From positions 13,454,501-13,518,500 of the forward strand of contig CM067528.1 in the NCBI GenBank assembly GCA_034509925.1: a stretch of 64,000 bases of DNA. The letters are read 5' to 3'. Below the pieces are notes generated by a model. It was not told the DNA's origin. It did no database searches and worked only from the letters and a program-made list of their open reading frames with translations. This document shows, piece by piece, positions 1 to 12,796 of the stretch (the first letter of the stretch is position 1; each line of letters opens with the position of its first letter). The translations under genes were made by a program, and so were the position numbers. Origin of the DNA: Hirudinaria manillensis. Taxonomy: Eukaryota > Annelida > Clitellata > Hirudinida > Hirudinidae.

Positions 1-1418
1 CACTAACAGATTTATCGATTCTTTGGAAGTGTATTTGGATTCATTTCTCTCGAATCTATTCAAAGGTGAGTCAAATGTGAAGTCGATTTTAAGTTTAGCA
101 GTTTTGAATTGTTGCGCTTCCTTTCGTTTTCATCGCAACTGGCGGCGAATGGCCATAAAGCTGCACATTGATAAACAAATGATTAAAATAATGATTAATT
201 GAACATAATCGATCGCCTTTCGGACACCACATGTAGGTGTGAATCAACACGTTTGGATTGCACATGTTCGAGCAATTAGCATCTCGTTAATGAACGTTGT
301 GAAGGTTCATTCCAATTCCTTGTCCCATCTCAACCTTCCATTTCAATTCGTTGTCGTAGGAAAAATATTTCGTCACTTCGTACCAATTCAAAATCTGTAT
401 TAAAATTAATTATTTTAATTCATAAATTGTTATTAAGTTATTTTAATTAATTCATGTTTACCGAGTTTTCTAAGTCCTCCAGAAATTTGAGGACTCCACG
501 AACTGAAACCCTTCATGATTTCTGCCAGAGCAATTCGTGACTAAAAACCTTCCCTCTGACAACCGACGTGTATCTCAAAGTCAATCGTACTTCATCACCT
601 GTTTGGACTTTTCTTGTGACAAATGAAGTGCGAACGTCGAACAGAATGAGGCTTAATCTTATCTAGATCGTCGAATCAAACGATCCTAACTCACTTCTAA
701 TTTCGACCTGAAATCAGAGAGTTTCCTCATTGAAGTGTCACAACTGATGTTTCATTCACCTGTGGATGTGTTTTGCACCTAAACAGACAAACAAATGGCC
801 GGATGATTAAATATGAGGATGGATTGATCGAACAAACGAACGAATGTGGATGGAGAAATGAATGAATTTGAGAGCGGGAATGAATGATAAGATTTGTCCT
901 TGTGCGAACAAATCGACCTTTAATTAGTAGAATAACTCGGGACTGATACACTCGAAGTTTTGTGAATAATGATGAGCGAACCAACAATCTACGTGGATTG
1001 TTTCACACCTGGTTAGCAAGAGATTTATTGCGCCGCACGAGCTGTGATTGTGTTTCGAATCCACAAGAAGAAGTGGGAGGTTGGCTTCAACGACCACTCC
1101 TCAAAGTTGTGGTTGCAGTCGAGCGATCGTCTTCTTCTGGCGAAACTCAAAACGTCAATTAGACCTGGTTAACCGAGCCGAGTCGTGTTTATGGAATAAA
1201 CAGTTCCTCGAGGAGCGCCTGTCCGTTCGGAGTTCTACGCTTGATTTATTCAACGTACTGCTTGCCAATCATCGACGAATGCCGCCCTACTTTTCCTCTG
1301 CTCTTAAACTTTTAAACTTAATAATTATATTAATGAAATCAAACTACAGTGAAATCGTTCGGATTTTAATTTATGAATTTATTTACAATGCATTTTAAAG
1401 TGAATTCGTTCGTTGCAG
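1..1418. other. 5' flank / non-coding leader region of the FREM1-like gene
   Basis: No convincing coding exon is seen. The short ORFs here have no recognisable domains and lie in simple AT-rich or low-complexity sequence. A good 3' splice site (gttgcag) ends at 1418, just before the exon that carries the FREM-like start codon. At least one untranslated upstream exon therefore probably lies in this stretch, possibly off the left edge. I could not place a promoter. Confidence 0.4.
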
Positions 1419-1419
1419 G

Positions 1420-1458
1420 ATGCCACAATTCTTCTCGTTCGTCTTATCACCTACTTGA
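1420..1458 (+). promoter_or_regulatory. Short upstream ORF before the FREM1-like start codon
   Basis: The first ATG after the 3' splice site at 1418 begins a 12-codon ORF (MPQFFSFVLSPT) that stops just before the signal-peptide ATG at 1465. The second ATG is chosen as the real start because it alone begins a signal peptide and runs in frame into the conserved exons. If transcribed, the uORF could lower translation. That effect is inference. Confidence 0.4.
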
Positions 1459-1464
1459 AGCACG

Positions 1465-1977
1465 ATGATTCTTCGAGCGTTTTTTCTTTTGCTCTTCATT
1501 CTTCTATCCGAAAGCCAAGTTCGAGTGGACGTCGGAGGTCATGCGTTCCTGCCCGTCAATCAATTCCTTCCCAAATCATTCTCGGATCAACGTAGCAACT
1601 GTACCGTCATCGTCGAACAACAATCGGGCACCAACCTTAGGGCCGGCCAAGTCAGACCCCAGGTAGGTTCTCTTGAAATCGTTCTTAACTCCTAAAAGAT
1701 TGTTTCAATTTGCGATCGCTTTATTTTGGTTGTCTTTTAATTATTTATTTGTTTTGGAATCATTTTAAAATAATCTTAATTAATTGCTTTGTGATAATCA
1801 TTGGAAAAGTGATTGTGGAATGAGATTCCAATGTTCCACTGTAAAATGGGCAACGTAAGCGCAGAATATTTTTACATCAAAACCGACCATTTTTATTATT
1901 TTATAGTATTTTTACAATACTATAATAATTTATTAAAGTAAAAATTTAATTTAAATGTTATTAAATCATTATCAAGC

Positions 1978-2009
<32 letters not shown>

Positions 2010-5000
2010 GAGTAAATAAATAGCTGAACTGCTTTCTAAATCATAAGAAGCTTTCAATTTGAGCGCCTCCCACTGATTCTCAAATCTGGAGCAACTCCTC
2101 AGCACCTGCATGGATTTATGTACTGAATATTTATTCTTTGGATTAAAGTGGTTGCGGGCCTTAAAACGAAATGATTCTTAAGTGAGAGTCCGAAGGAAAT
2201 CTGTTATACGAGTTAATTTGTTTTATTAAACCAGATTAATGGCAGTTAATTGCTTTATTGTTATTTAAAGTATCGAACAATGAAAGAACATTCAATCAGA
2301 CCTCATGTAATCTCACCTTCTGTGAAGTATAAGACAAAAGAACAACTTCAATTTATAAAATTAGTGGAATTAACGATTTATGACAAACAAGTGATAGCAC
2401 CTTGAAATATAAATTGGAAATAATAGATAATTTTCAATCGGCGAGGACTTCATATTACAAGATCATAACGAAATTTTATCTCAAAATGTAGTTTATTTCT
2501 GTTTAAACCGCCTCTATCGAACATGATAACTCTGGCAATAATACATTGATAAAGTAATTTCGCACTTGGCAAACTTCTCCTCGCTGCATAATTTATTATG
2601 GATAAAAATTTGCACCAGGTGACTTCTTACGAGGCATACGAGGTTGTGGGTCATCATTCAGCTGATAACCTTAGAAAATTTCCTTTTTCTTCAGAGTTTC
2701 AGTTGTTCAGCGCCTGCCAATCTCGTCAGGTACTTCCACGATGGAAATCCTTACCTGAAAGAAGACGAAGTCCACTTTCTCGTTCTGCTCTTTCAAGAGT
2801 TCCAAGTTGTGGAGCACAAACTGCAGCTGCGCATCCGAATAAACCTCGAAGAGTCTGCAATCCCTTCCATATTGGCATCGACTTCTTACACGAGAATCGG
2901 AAAGGATGCCGTAAGGATACAGACCCACGTCACACAGGATTCGAGATGTCTTGCAAGGCTCGACATCGAACCGTCCTCTGAAAATCTCATCCATCCCAGT
3001 TACGACAACAGAACATCATTCTCTTGTCGAGAGATTCCAGAATTCCTCCTAAAACTTCCAGACCACGACAACACGTTCCGCTACATGAAAATACAATATG
3101 AAATCGATTCAGGAGGTCTTCCAAGTCACGAGAATCATTTTCTGCCGATCATCAACGTGATGAGAAAGCCATTGCCTAATGAGCCTCCAGAAATTCGCCA
3201 GGGCCTTTCTAAAGGCATTCACATGAGCCAATACTCCCTGCTTATTATCCATCCCAAGACCCTCGTTGTCACAGACGACTCGACACCAGCAGATTCGATC
3301 CTTCTCAGAAGTGTCTGGAACAATACCTCGCAGCAGGACGGTTTTCTAGTTCACATTGGCGATCCGTGGAGTCCTATAACCAGCTTCAAATACGGAGATT
3401 TTTTGAGAAGGAAAATAGCTTTTAGGGGACCGACGAAAATGCTCTCTCAGCCGTCTTCTGTTGAGTTGTGTTTGATGGCCATCGATCTTCAATTCGCCGA
3501 GAGTTCCACTGCCTGCTTCCCCATATTCATCAAGCCAATCTCGTCATCGGAACCAAAAGTAATCGAGAAGAAAGACATACTTGTGAGACGAGGATTTTCT
3601 CGAAGCCTTTCCATACGTCACGTAGGTCTAGTCAATGCCGACGAAGTGATGCTTCAAGTCAAGGGAGGCCCGTACAACGGCTCACTCGAAATGGATGGAA
3701 AACCTGTCTACAACTTCAACTACACCGACATTGAAACTGGAAAAGTAATTTACATCCACAACGGCGACAGGAATTTTTTTGACAAAATCATTTTTAAAGT
3801 TTTCAACGACGTGACGTCGAGCAGAGTTCAGATTGATATCAAGGTTATAGATTCGATCGATCAAGCCGTTCCTTGGATTGTTAATAACGAACCACTGAAT
3901 GTTTCGGACATTGAAACTCCTCTTACGTTGCATAACATCGATGTTCTTGTTTCCGAAATGGATGAGGACAATGACGAATTGATGTTTCATCTGATTACAC
4001 CTCCTCAGCACGGGCTTTTGAGAAGAAAACTTGTTCCCTTCAGCAAAGGATTGATTGTAACTAGTTTCACGAGAAAACATCTTAGAAACGAATTGATTTA
4101 TTACCAAGTTACATCAAAGTCACGTCTTCCAAGAACCGATTTCATTTATTTTAAAGTGCAACATGCCCTGGTTAGAAATTCTAATTCATCAATGGAAGTC
4201 AAGTTATTGATAAATATCAAATCTTCGACATTCTTTGACGAGAAATTTGCCATCAGAAAGTGCTCAGATCTCGAGTTGACTGCCGAAATGTCGAGCGCGA
4301 TGTCAATAAGAACGTTCTATGACCACGACTTGTGCTATTCAGTCGAGGATGGTTTGGTCGACGACATACAATACAATATCATTTCTCCACCTCACGTTGA
4401 GAATGGCAGAAACGTCGAAGAAGCAGGAGCCGTCGTTCAATTACAATACATTCTTCACGGACTTTTTGAAGAAGGGCGGGATGAATTGATCGAAACTTTC
4501 AACCAGAAGATGATTAACGACGGTCTCGTCGCTTATAAAAGCCCATCCTGTTTCGGACGAGGAGGTTGCCTGTCAAACAAAACCGTTGAATTTAAATTTT
4601 CCCTCACGTGTCCTCGCTGTCTGCCTCTGTACGACCAAATTTTCACGATCCATTTTCCGCATCAAAAGAGATTCAGTTCATCGGTAGTTCTCTTAAAACT
4701 CGGAGAAACGAAGCTATTAAACCAATTCCTTAAAAACGCTTCAAATAACCACTCGGATGAAGATAACATCGTACTCCTCAACAATCCCGAGTTCGGGGTT
4801 CTGGTAAGAGACGGATCCGTGGTGAAGGTAAACAGGAGTTGGACCATCAAGGAATTCCTGTCAAAAAACATTTGGTGAGTTAAAGTTTTATTCTCTTTGT
4901 TCGCTGCACTTGGATGTATTAATCACTGCAAAACTAATTGGTTCCACTGGGCTGCAAACATTTCATGCTCCGTCTTTTTGATGTGCTGGGAGCCATAAAT

Positions 5001-8000
5001 CAGCTCCGATGATGCTTCTTGGAATCCATTATTGCAGGAACAAAATTCAATTCTTTTATTTTTTTTGCTTTGATTTTGAACTTCACAGCATTTTGAACTT
5101 TCACGACTATTTCGCCATTTCTCTGATGAGATAATTCCCACAAAAATGGCCATAAGTTGCGCGTTATCTTGAAGCATTTTGATTTATGGAACCTTTATGA
5201 CTTTCCACTCGATTATTTATGGTGGTCCTAACGAGAGGAAACCTTTATGCGAGATTTTATTCGAAGGATGGAGAACGATATCTTTAGTAATAATAATAAA
5301 TAATATTTATTTATTCAAAATTTATTATTATTATACATAGTTATAATATAAAATATACAATATCAAAGAAAAGATTTTCAGTGAAAGTTAAACAAAACTG
5401 TTTAAGAGACTTGAGTCGTTGTGAATTGCGAATAAGCATCAACCCGCATAAATGAAAACCAAGCAAACTGGTAATTAAATTACAATTAAACCATTTAATC
5501 ATTCGTTAGTCATCCTTCAGCGATTAACTTCTCGTGTCTCCAATTATCGGATGATGTATTGGACGATGATTTGGATAAAGTATTGGATGATGAATTGAAT
5601 AAGGAATTGGATAAAGCATTGGATGATGCATTGGATGATGATCTGGATAAAGCACTTGATGATGCATTGGATGATGTATTGGTTCCTCTTACTACATCAC
5701 GATGCTGAAAAACCTCTCCAATCCATCACGTTTTCTCTTTGTTTCGAAAAACATAAAAATGCTATAACGAGTAAATTGATGAATTAAATTGCCAAGCGTT
5801 TGCTGGATTTTCGGCATTTTCCGAATGATTCCCAGCAAATGAATCCGCAGTTGGCCAAACATTCCGTTAGTTTCGCACCAATTGTTGTGACAATTGTAGC
5901 CGGACCGATAATATTAACCTGAACTTCCATCATCTAAAAACTGCGTTTTAAATCGTCGATGTCTTGTTCACGAAAAACCTTCTTGAAAACAGGTGGTTCA
6001 AATGAAATTAATCAACTCGTTTATCGCGCTTTCAAGGAAATATCTATCGCTTGATTGTTGTTTCGTAAACACTTTCCTTTTTAGCATCTCTTATCACCAA
6101 TACTCATCACAATCATCATTCGATCTTTGTTTTTATAAAAGCAAACTTAAGTCTTTACAAAGATTCTGAGGATCAAAAAGCTTTCGAGTGTTGACCTTAA
6201 ATGCATTTCTTCGAACATTTCAAGCGATAAAGGAAATGTTAATTTTCAAACTTGAAAAAATCGAGAAAACGTTTTTATATTTGAAATATCCTGCTCATTG
6301 AATCCTTTTTTTTTTCTTAATTAATCCAACCTATTTCTCCAAGTTGTTCGTTATCAGTGAATTTCGTAGTCTTGATCAAAACTTAAGTCGTACTGCTGCA
6401 GAAGGCAGGTGGGCTGATAGGCGCCTTTATAAAGGCAGACGTTATTGCATTATGCGGTCGACAACATTCCGCGAATTCTCAAAGAGCACTTAAAATTTCA
6501 GGTACCAACATAGTCACCAGGTCTGCTCCAAGGACGGAGTTTCTTTCTCCACAAAAGATTCCGTCCATCGCATCGATATCGTAGCACAAATTGAAAGTCG
6601 TTCCTTCGTCACCGAAGATTTGTCTGTTTCCATCAATTCTCCAACCCTACTTGACCCTGAATTATTCTTGTCAAAAATGTCTCCTTCGTTCAATTCGACT
6701 GCTCGATTCGATGTTATCAGACAACCTGAGAATGGATTCATTTTTGTTCTTGGGAAAAATGACGAAGTCAGAGAGACATTTTCACTTGATGAGTTACAAT
6801 CTCACTTGGTAAACTTCAAATTGTTTGCCGATTATCATCATCATCATCATCATCACAATCATAAGCTGGACGATTATTTTCTTCTTCTCCAAAGTACTGA
6901 GTCTTCGTTTTACCCAGAAAAACGCCGTGGAGATTGCCAAACGAGTCTTTTCAAAGTCCCGCTGTCCTTTTCTTTGAAGAAGCCTCTCCTAATTGTCACC
7001 AAGAAAGCTCTGGATATCGATCTCATAACGCGCAATGCCATCATCACCTCGCAAATCTTAACGGCGACGAGCGCCGAATCGATTCCAGACGATCAGATGA
7101 CCTTCGTGATCCTCCAATCACCTGCTTGGGGTCGAGTTGTCAGGTCAAACGCTGGTCACGTGGCGGCCTCCGAAAAAACCATCGCCTCTTTCACAAAGTC
7201 GGATCTCAAGAACAATTTCGTTCGATATTCTCTCGGCAATATTTACGGTAGGACCAACCTGGGCAACCTCATGGATTCTTTCCATGTTTACGTCACAGAT
7301 GGAGTGCATAACTCGAGCGTCGGTCAAGTGCTTGTGAACATTTCAATGCCAACCTACGCCGATAACGTCGTCAAGAGGCGCAACCATAGAAATGTCAATA
7401 AAAGAAATTCTAAGAAAACTTTCAGAAACCACCAGCAAGGAAGGGATGAGGAAGATATCAGCATCTTCAATGGCAATAACGTATCAGCATCGCTTGGATT
7501 CCACTCCATTATGTCTTCCAATCCTTTCAAGGATCGGGGAAAGAGCAGTTTGCACCTCAAAGTGGACAACATACACGTCCCCAGAAAGGGACAAACGCCG
7601 TTCACCATCCGCTACGAAAGATCTCCCCAGAAGCGTCGATCTATGATTGAATCCATACTAAACTTGGACGTAGCCCCTTCGCACGGACATCTTGTCTTAC
7701 TGAGGCCTCAACAGGACTCAATCGAGCGAGACATGAAAGAAGAAAGATTTCAAAATTTGTCTTTAACCGATATCTCGAATGAGATCAGCATGGTGTACAA
7801 GCATGATGGATCTGAATCTTCTCACGACAACTTCGTTCTTTCACTCGCAAATGACAACAGATCAATCAAGAAATCTGTTTCTGTGAAAATTGGATCGAAA
7901 TCAAAAAGTGCGAAATTGATCAAGAATCTTGGTCTGTTCACCACCGACCAAAGTCCTGCGGTATTGAATTCTTCCCACTTGATGGTCTCTGAGGAATTCT

Positions 8001-11000
8001 TGAGTCCGGATGAAATTGAATACGAGTTGATAAAAGTACCTAAGCGAGGCTATTTGAAAGTCTTGGGTCAGCAACTTGAATCTAGCGAAACGTCGCTCGA
8101 AGTGGGCAGCTTTTTCAGCCAACTTGACGTCAACGAGAATCGAGTTCTTTACGTGCCTGTGAATGGCACCCTTCCAAACGACAGTTTCACGTTCAAAGTC
8201 AACAACGATCCTCACATTCATGCTTTCAACATTTACGTCAAAAAACAAGAAAGAATTCTTCCGCCTCTTCGTATCTCGCTCGGCGATCAATCTTTCCGTT
8301 GCTTGGATGAAAACTCCTTTGGTGGTTTGGAAAAAGTGGATCATTCCTGTTCGTACGTCTCGATCAGGAAGCAGCCACTTTTCGGAGTTGTAGGTCAACA
8401 GGGACATAAATATCTAGCTGCCGATTTGGCCAAAGGTCGCGTATGTTACCATGGACACGAGGAGTTAAAAGGAGATCAGTTCGAATTAGCGGTGTTCAAC
8501 GAATGCACTAATACGACGGTGGCTTCAAGAACGTTCGTCGTTGAATCTGGCGAATTAGAAACTCCACGCTTGGATGTTAGCGTTCCCCTCATGGTGGTTC
8601 ACGGCGACAGAGTGGCCCTCACTCCATCCAATCTTCGAGCGTCGAGTGATGGAGTGGAAGCATCGCGAATTTATTTTGTTGTCGTGGATCCCCCCAGGCA
8701 CGGACGACTTCTGATCGATGGGCAACCGGTCAGGGAGTTTTCCCAGGAGGACATTAACAGCGAATTAATTTCCTACGAAAGCAGTCGGATCGACGATTCT
8801 ATGATGGATTATTTCCTTTTCTTTGTTTCGATCGACAAGTCACCATTGGCAAGGAGTGCTTCCGATGGCAAAGCGTCCTTTTTCAGCATCCTCATCCAGC
8901 CTGCTTCCAAGATTCCACCAAAGTTGCACGTCATTTCACCTCACAAAAATCTTGCTATCCTCGACAACAAATTCATTTTCCGAATCGACCCAACTCATTT
9001 AAAAGCTTCGCATTCTTCATTTTCTAACCGAGAGCTCGTCTATCACATCAAAAGCAAGACGAAACACGGTCACCTGGAGTTCCATACTTCAGGTAGACAG
9101 GTGAGGAGAAGATTCACTCAAAAGGATATCGATGATGATAACCTCATCTTTGTGCTCAAGAACGATTCTGTCGCCACCAACGACAGTTTCAGCTTCAAAC
9201 TCATGGATCCGAACAAAAATACCATCGACAATCAGAGGTTGGTTTTGTCATTCCGATTCCTGTTTAAAGACTTTCGTTAAAAATCCACTACTCGCAGGTT
9301 CTCTTTCGAATGGGCCATCGTGGAGTTTCCCACGTCACAATTGAAGATTTGTAAGAGCAGCGACGTCTTGATTCTTCCAGTGATTAGGCGTGGTTTAGTA
9401 TCCGAAACGAGTTCTGTGATGATCAAGGCAAAATATCTGTCTGACAAGGAAATTCCCGAGCACCTGAAACTATCCGATGGGTCGATAACTTTCCCCACAA
9501 GTTCGTATTTTATTTGCTTTTCGTCTGCTTTCATTAGCCTAATTCATTCAATTCTGGGAGTATTAACACTCGCCTATAAAAAGTTCTCATTTGCATAAAA
9601 GACGATGAATTTAGATTGCGACTTATTTTAAATAGTATTCCTTGTCAGGTACGATGAAGGCTGATTGGACATTACGACTGGCAAGCGATGGGCAAAAGAA
9701 ATCTGGGATAAAAATCAAATTAAATCTCTTTAATGCAACGAATGCTGTCACTGGCTTAAAAGACAAAACAGTTGTTCACATTTTAGATCCAAAAAGTTAG
9801 TAAATAAAGTCGAAATAAAATTAACTAGAGTTTAACATTTAACCAATTTTTAGCGGGATGTCCCAGTAAAAATTTCAGCTCGAATCAGGATTCGCAATTC
9901 ACGTTAGAAGATGTTAGTATGTGATTTGAATTCGTCTGGACAATTTTAAAGCACGAAATTGCTTTTCAAGTTTTATGAAGATGAAGACTATCTAGATGAA
10001 GATTCAAGTGAGGATGAAGATGACGATTATCTGGAGACGGATTGGTCGTTCTACAAAGAAAATATGAATGCTAATCAAGGAGGGAAAAGAGAATTTCAAC
10101 AAACGGTGATCATCTCGGCGTAGTTGACGTCCAATTGTTGTTTCAAAATCGTGTTTTTTTTATATTTTGCTCACACTTACTAGCTACGTCTCAGTTTGGT
10201 TTCAAATTGCCATACATAAGTGATCAAACTTAATTATATTAAATCGATCCATGCCATATATCACAATGTTTAATTAATGTCTTAATAATTGCAGCCCATT
10301 ATTCCTCAGCCGTGCAATCCATCATCCAAGTCCCTGCTCTTTCTAGACGTTTCCACCTCGCAATTATTCAAATGCAATGGAAAGCAGTGGGAAAAGTGGG
10401 GCTGGACTTCAAACACCAGCGGTCACAAACCGGAAGAAAAGAAGGAATCCCTGGAGGAGAAAAGTCAAAAAACGTGTCCTTTAGGTAGGTGGCGCCTCAT
10501 GCAAAACGCTGTCTTATTACAATATGTTCAGTAACGAAATTAATTTATGCAGGATGGCTTTTATATGGAGATAACTGCTTCCTATCTAGTAAAGTGAAAA
10601 TGACTTGGACAGAGGCAGAAGAAATCTGCAGGAGAGATGGCGGACACCTGGCATTTGTTCTATCCACTGACCACCTGGCTTGGTTGTCGAGTCTCACGGA
10701 TGGAAGCAAGTTTTGGATAGGTTTGGATAGGCAACTTTTTAGTACACCTCTCTCCTTTAAAAATAATTTCATTTCAAAATTCACCAGCTTTTAATTGCTT
10801 TCGTATGCGCGCATCAATAACGCACGTTTATTTACCTCCAGGTTTGAACAACCGCAGAGATATCTCCCAATGGGAATTCACGGGATCAGCCCTTTTCTCT
10901 TCTATCGACCTCTCTAGGGACATTTTCTACAACTGGGAGACTCATCAGCCTTGTAGTAAATGTCCAAGAAGTAGGTGTGTCCAGGTGTCTGAAGAGCTGC

Positions 11001-11131
11001 TTTACTCAAATAAACAATGCACAAAGAACAGAGCTCGCTTTGTTTGCGCCCGACCATCTCGCTTGCTTCGATCCAGCAGAAGAGCCAAAAACAGGAGAAG
11101 CAGAATGGGTCGACATCACAGGACGAAATGA
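1465..11131 (+). CDS. FREM1: FREM1-like extracellular matrix protein (CSPG repeats, Calx-beta, C-type lectin domain)
   Basis: This encodes a secreted protein of the FRAS1/FREM family. In vertebrates, family members form the basement-membrane complex that anchors epithelium to mesenchyme. Coding exons are 1465-1662, 2695-4874, 6502-9237, 9298-9500, 9649-9795, 9854-9912, 9971-10105, 10295-10484, 10553-10720 and 10842-11131. All join in phase to give about 2101 residues; human FREM1 is about 2180. A signal peptide (MILRAFFLLLFILLSES) comes first. A long array of CSPG repeats follows in the two large exons, with recurring P-x-HG-x-L motifs and FT-x-x-D/H-[IL] turns. Exons 4-5 encode a Calx-beta domain, about residues 1705-1821. 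An acidic linker lies at about 1842-1886, and a C-type lectin domain at about 1950-2077 (GWLLYGDNCF ... FWIGL ... RFVCARP). Calx-beta plus a terminal lectin domain is the FREM1 arrangement, not that of FREM2 or FRAS1. The last 24 residues are very arginine-rich and uncertain (see findings). The upstream AUG at 1420 opens a 12-codon uORF. Confidence 0.9.
1663..2694 (+). other. Intron 1 of the FREM1-like gene
   Basis: This is phase-0 intron sequence, bounded by CAG|gtaggt and ttcttcag|AGT. It is AT-rich with an (AAT/ATT)n tract near 1979-2010. No gene is seen inside. Confidence 0.7.
4875..6501 (+). other. Intron 2 of the FREM1-like gene
   Basis: This is a phase-2 intron of 1.6 kb between TTTG|gtgagt and atttcag|G. 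Joining the flanks restores a tryptophan codon and continues the CSPG array, so the exon model is supported. The intron contains a short-unit tandem array near 5556-5680 and otherwise nothing recognisable. Confidence 0.75.
5556..5682 (+). repeat. Imperfect 12-bp tandem repeat in a FREM1-like intron
   Basis: About ten copies of a 12-bp unit alternate between ttggatgatgnn and ttggataaagnn types. Some units have aataagg or cgatgat variants. The array lies wholly within intron 2. Confidence 0.75.
6832..6866 (+). repeat. In-frame CAT repeat encoding a histidine run in the FREM1-like protein
   Basis: A (CAT/CAC)n tract within exon 3 encodes seven consecutive histidines followed by N-H, between two conserved CSPG stretches. 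The reading frame stays open, so this is a coding microsatellite. Confidence 0.85.
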
Positions 11132-12796
11132 TTCCTATAAGAGTTTAATACTTTTTGTTCGTGCATTGTGCAAGACATGCTACCTCTCCAACCACTGTGT
11201 CAGCAGTTTCTGAGAACCACGGGATCAGAAGATCTCCGGTTCATCTGCGGATCCAACGTTTTAGTGGATTTCCAAACTCCGCAGAGGGAATTAACGCGTG
11301 AATCTCGGTCGATAATTAGTTATTTGTCGTGCTAGAGTTTTTAACTTATTTTGTAATTTTTGCATGTATATATTTAGTAACAATTAACTGTTTTGACATT
11401 TTTGATAGCGATATTCTTAGATCGAACGAAATAAATCATCAGACGACAGAGTTGATATGACATGATTAAGTTTCTCAAAGTGGTCCTGGGGCGATGTTTG
11501 CACTTCGTCACTCCAGAGATAAAGTCTGAGCAATAAATATTTTGATCTAAGGGTGACGATGCCTTTTAGTTGGATGGATGGATTTTGTACAAATATACAA
11601 AAATGGTAAGTAAGCATATGGGAACCATCAAACGGTTTGTATTCATGGCAAGATCTTACCAACACATGATAACTATAATGGTACTGCTATCTGGATCCCA
11701 AGACAGCTAGAGATAGCCGCATCGTGGAGAAGAGGACTCTTACATAGAAACCAAGAGGGTAACGAACATTTAGGGGATGTTTTCTAAACACACTTTATCA
11801 AGCACTTCATAGTTTTATTAATTCCAAATAAATTACAGAAAAACATAACAACGTCCAAATTTCGAAGCTACATACAAGCTTCAAACTTTTAGCTGATTGA
11901 TACCTATCCCTCGGTAAAAATGGAAACAAAGGTTTAAAACGTCGTTTAGGTAAAGAATTAAAAGTAAAATTGAAAGCTACGTACTTATCGTACGGTTTAA
12001 ACGCGAACTCAGACCCGTTCGAACAAGGTTAAAGATTGTTACTTTGGTAACCAATTTCTATCACACTTAGCAATCTTGTCGGGCACGTCTAAAAATACAA
12101 GAAATAAGTATCAATCGTAGCCCAGTTTGGAACTTTTGTATCATCACTGACCATAAACCAAAGATAGAAAATGTTCGGCTGCAAACATTTTCAATGACAA
12201 TTGTGATAAAAGCATCGAATCCTGAACTAGTCAGCGTATGGCATTACCACAACAGGAACAAAGTATTAAAAAGCAATTGCAAGACTTGCACAAATCCTGC
12301 TTTCAAGCACGCTTCAAAATAATATGAGCCACCTAAAGCATCATTTTAAACGTTGCACAACTGTCACTAACACTTACTGATCAAAATATGGTGGACATTC
12401 CAAAATCACATTTCTGGAACGTGTCTCCATCTTTCAGAATTTTTATGAAGCTGAATTTAGTTCCAAAAGTCATTTGAATAGTTATAAATTTAACAAAGTT
12501 TTCATATAAAATTATTTTACTTAAACTTTACTTAAAACCAATATCATGTTTTTAACAGTTAAGAACAAATATTGAGCCTTTCAAATTCATATTCCTGGAA
12601 GAGAAACAAAGAATGCCACTTCAAACACAATGGTTTAGTAATTTATTTGATGAATACATTTACATCACCACTTTCATTAATAATGCCCTCTACTTTCCTA
12701 TTCTTTGTTCTTCAAAGGAATATTTCCTAAAAACACATTAAAATTGGGTCACAAATCAAGACAAAATATATATTTAATATTATTTAAATATTAATA
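11132..12796. other. 3' UTR of the FREM1-like gene and intergenic DNA
   Basis: A consensus polyadenylation signal AATAAA lies at 11430-11435, about 300 bp after the stop codon, and fits the FREM1-like transcript. From there to the end of gatC I see only AT-rich sequence with no coding pattern. Confidence 0.5.

Noticed and set aside
2707..2994. Minus-strand ORF of 95 codons over FREM1-like exon 2
   Set aside because: It is a shadow of the plus-strand coding exon, which carries the conserved FREM family pattern. The reverse frame has no recognisable features.
7901..8407. Minus-strand ORF of 168 codons within FREM1-like exon 3
   Set aside because: It lies wholly opposite the CSPG-repeat exon and has no domain. 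Long exons give chance open frames on the other strand.
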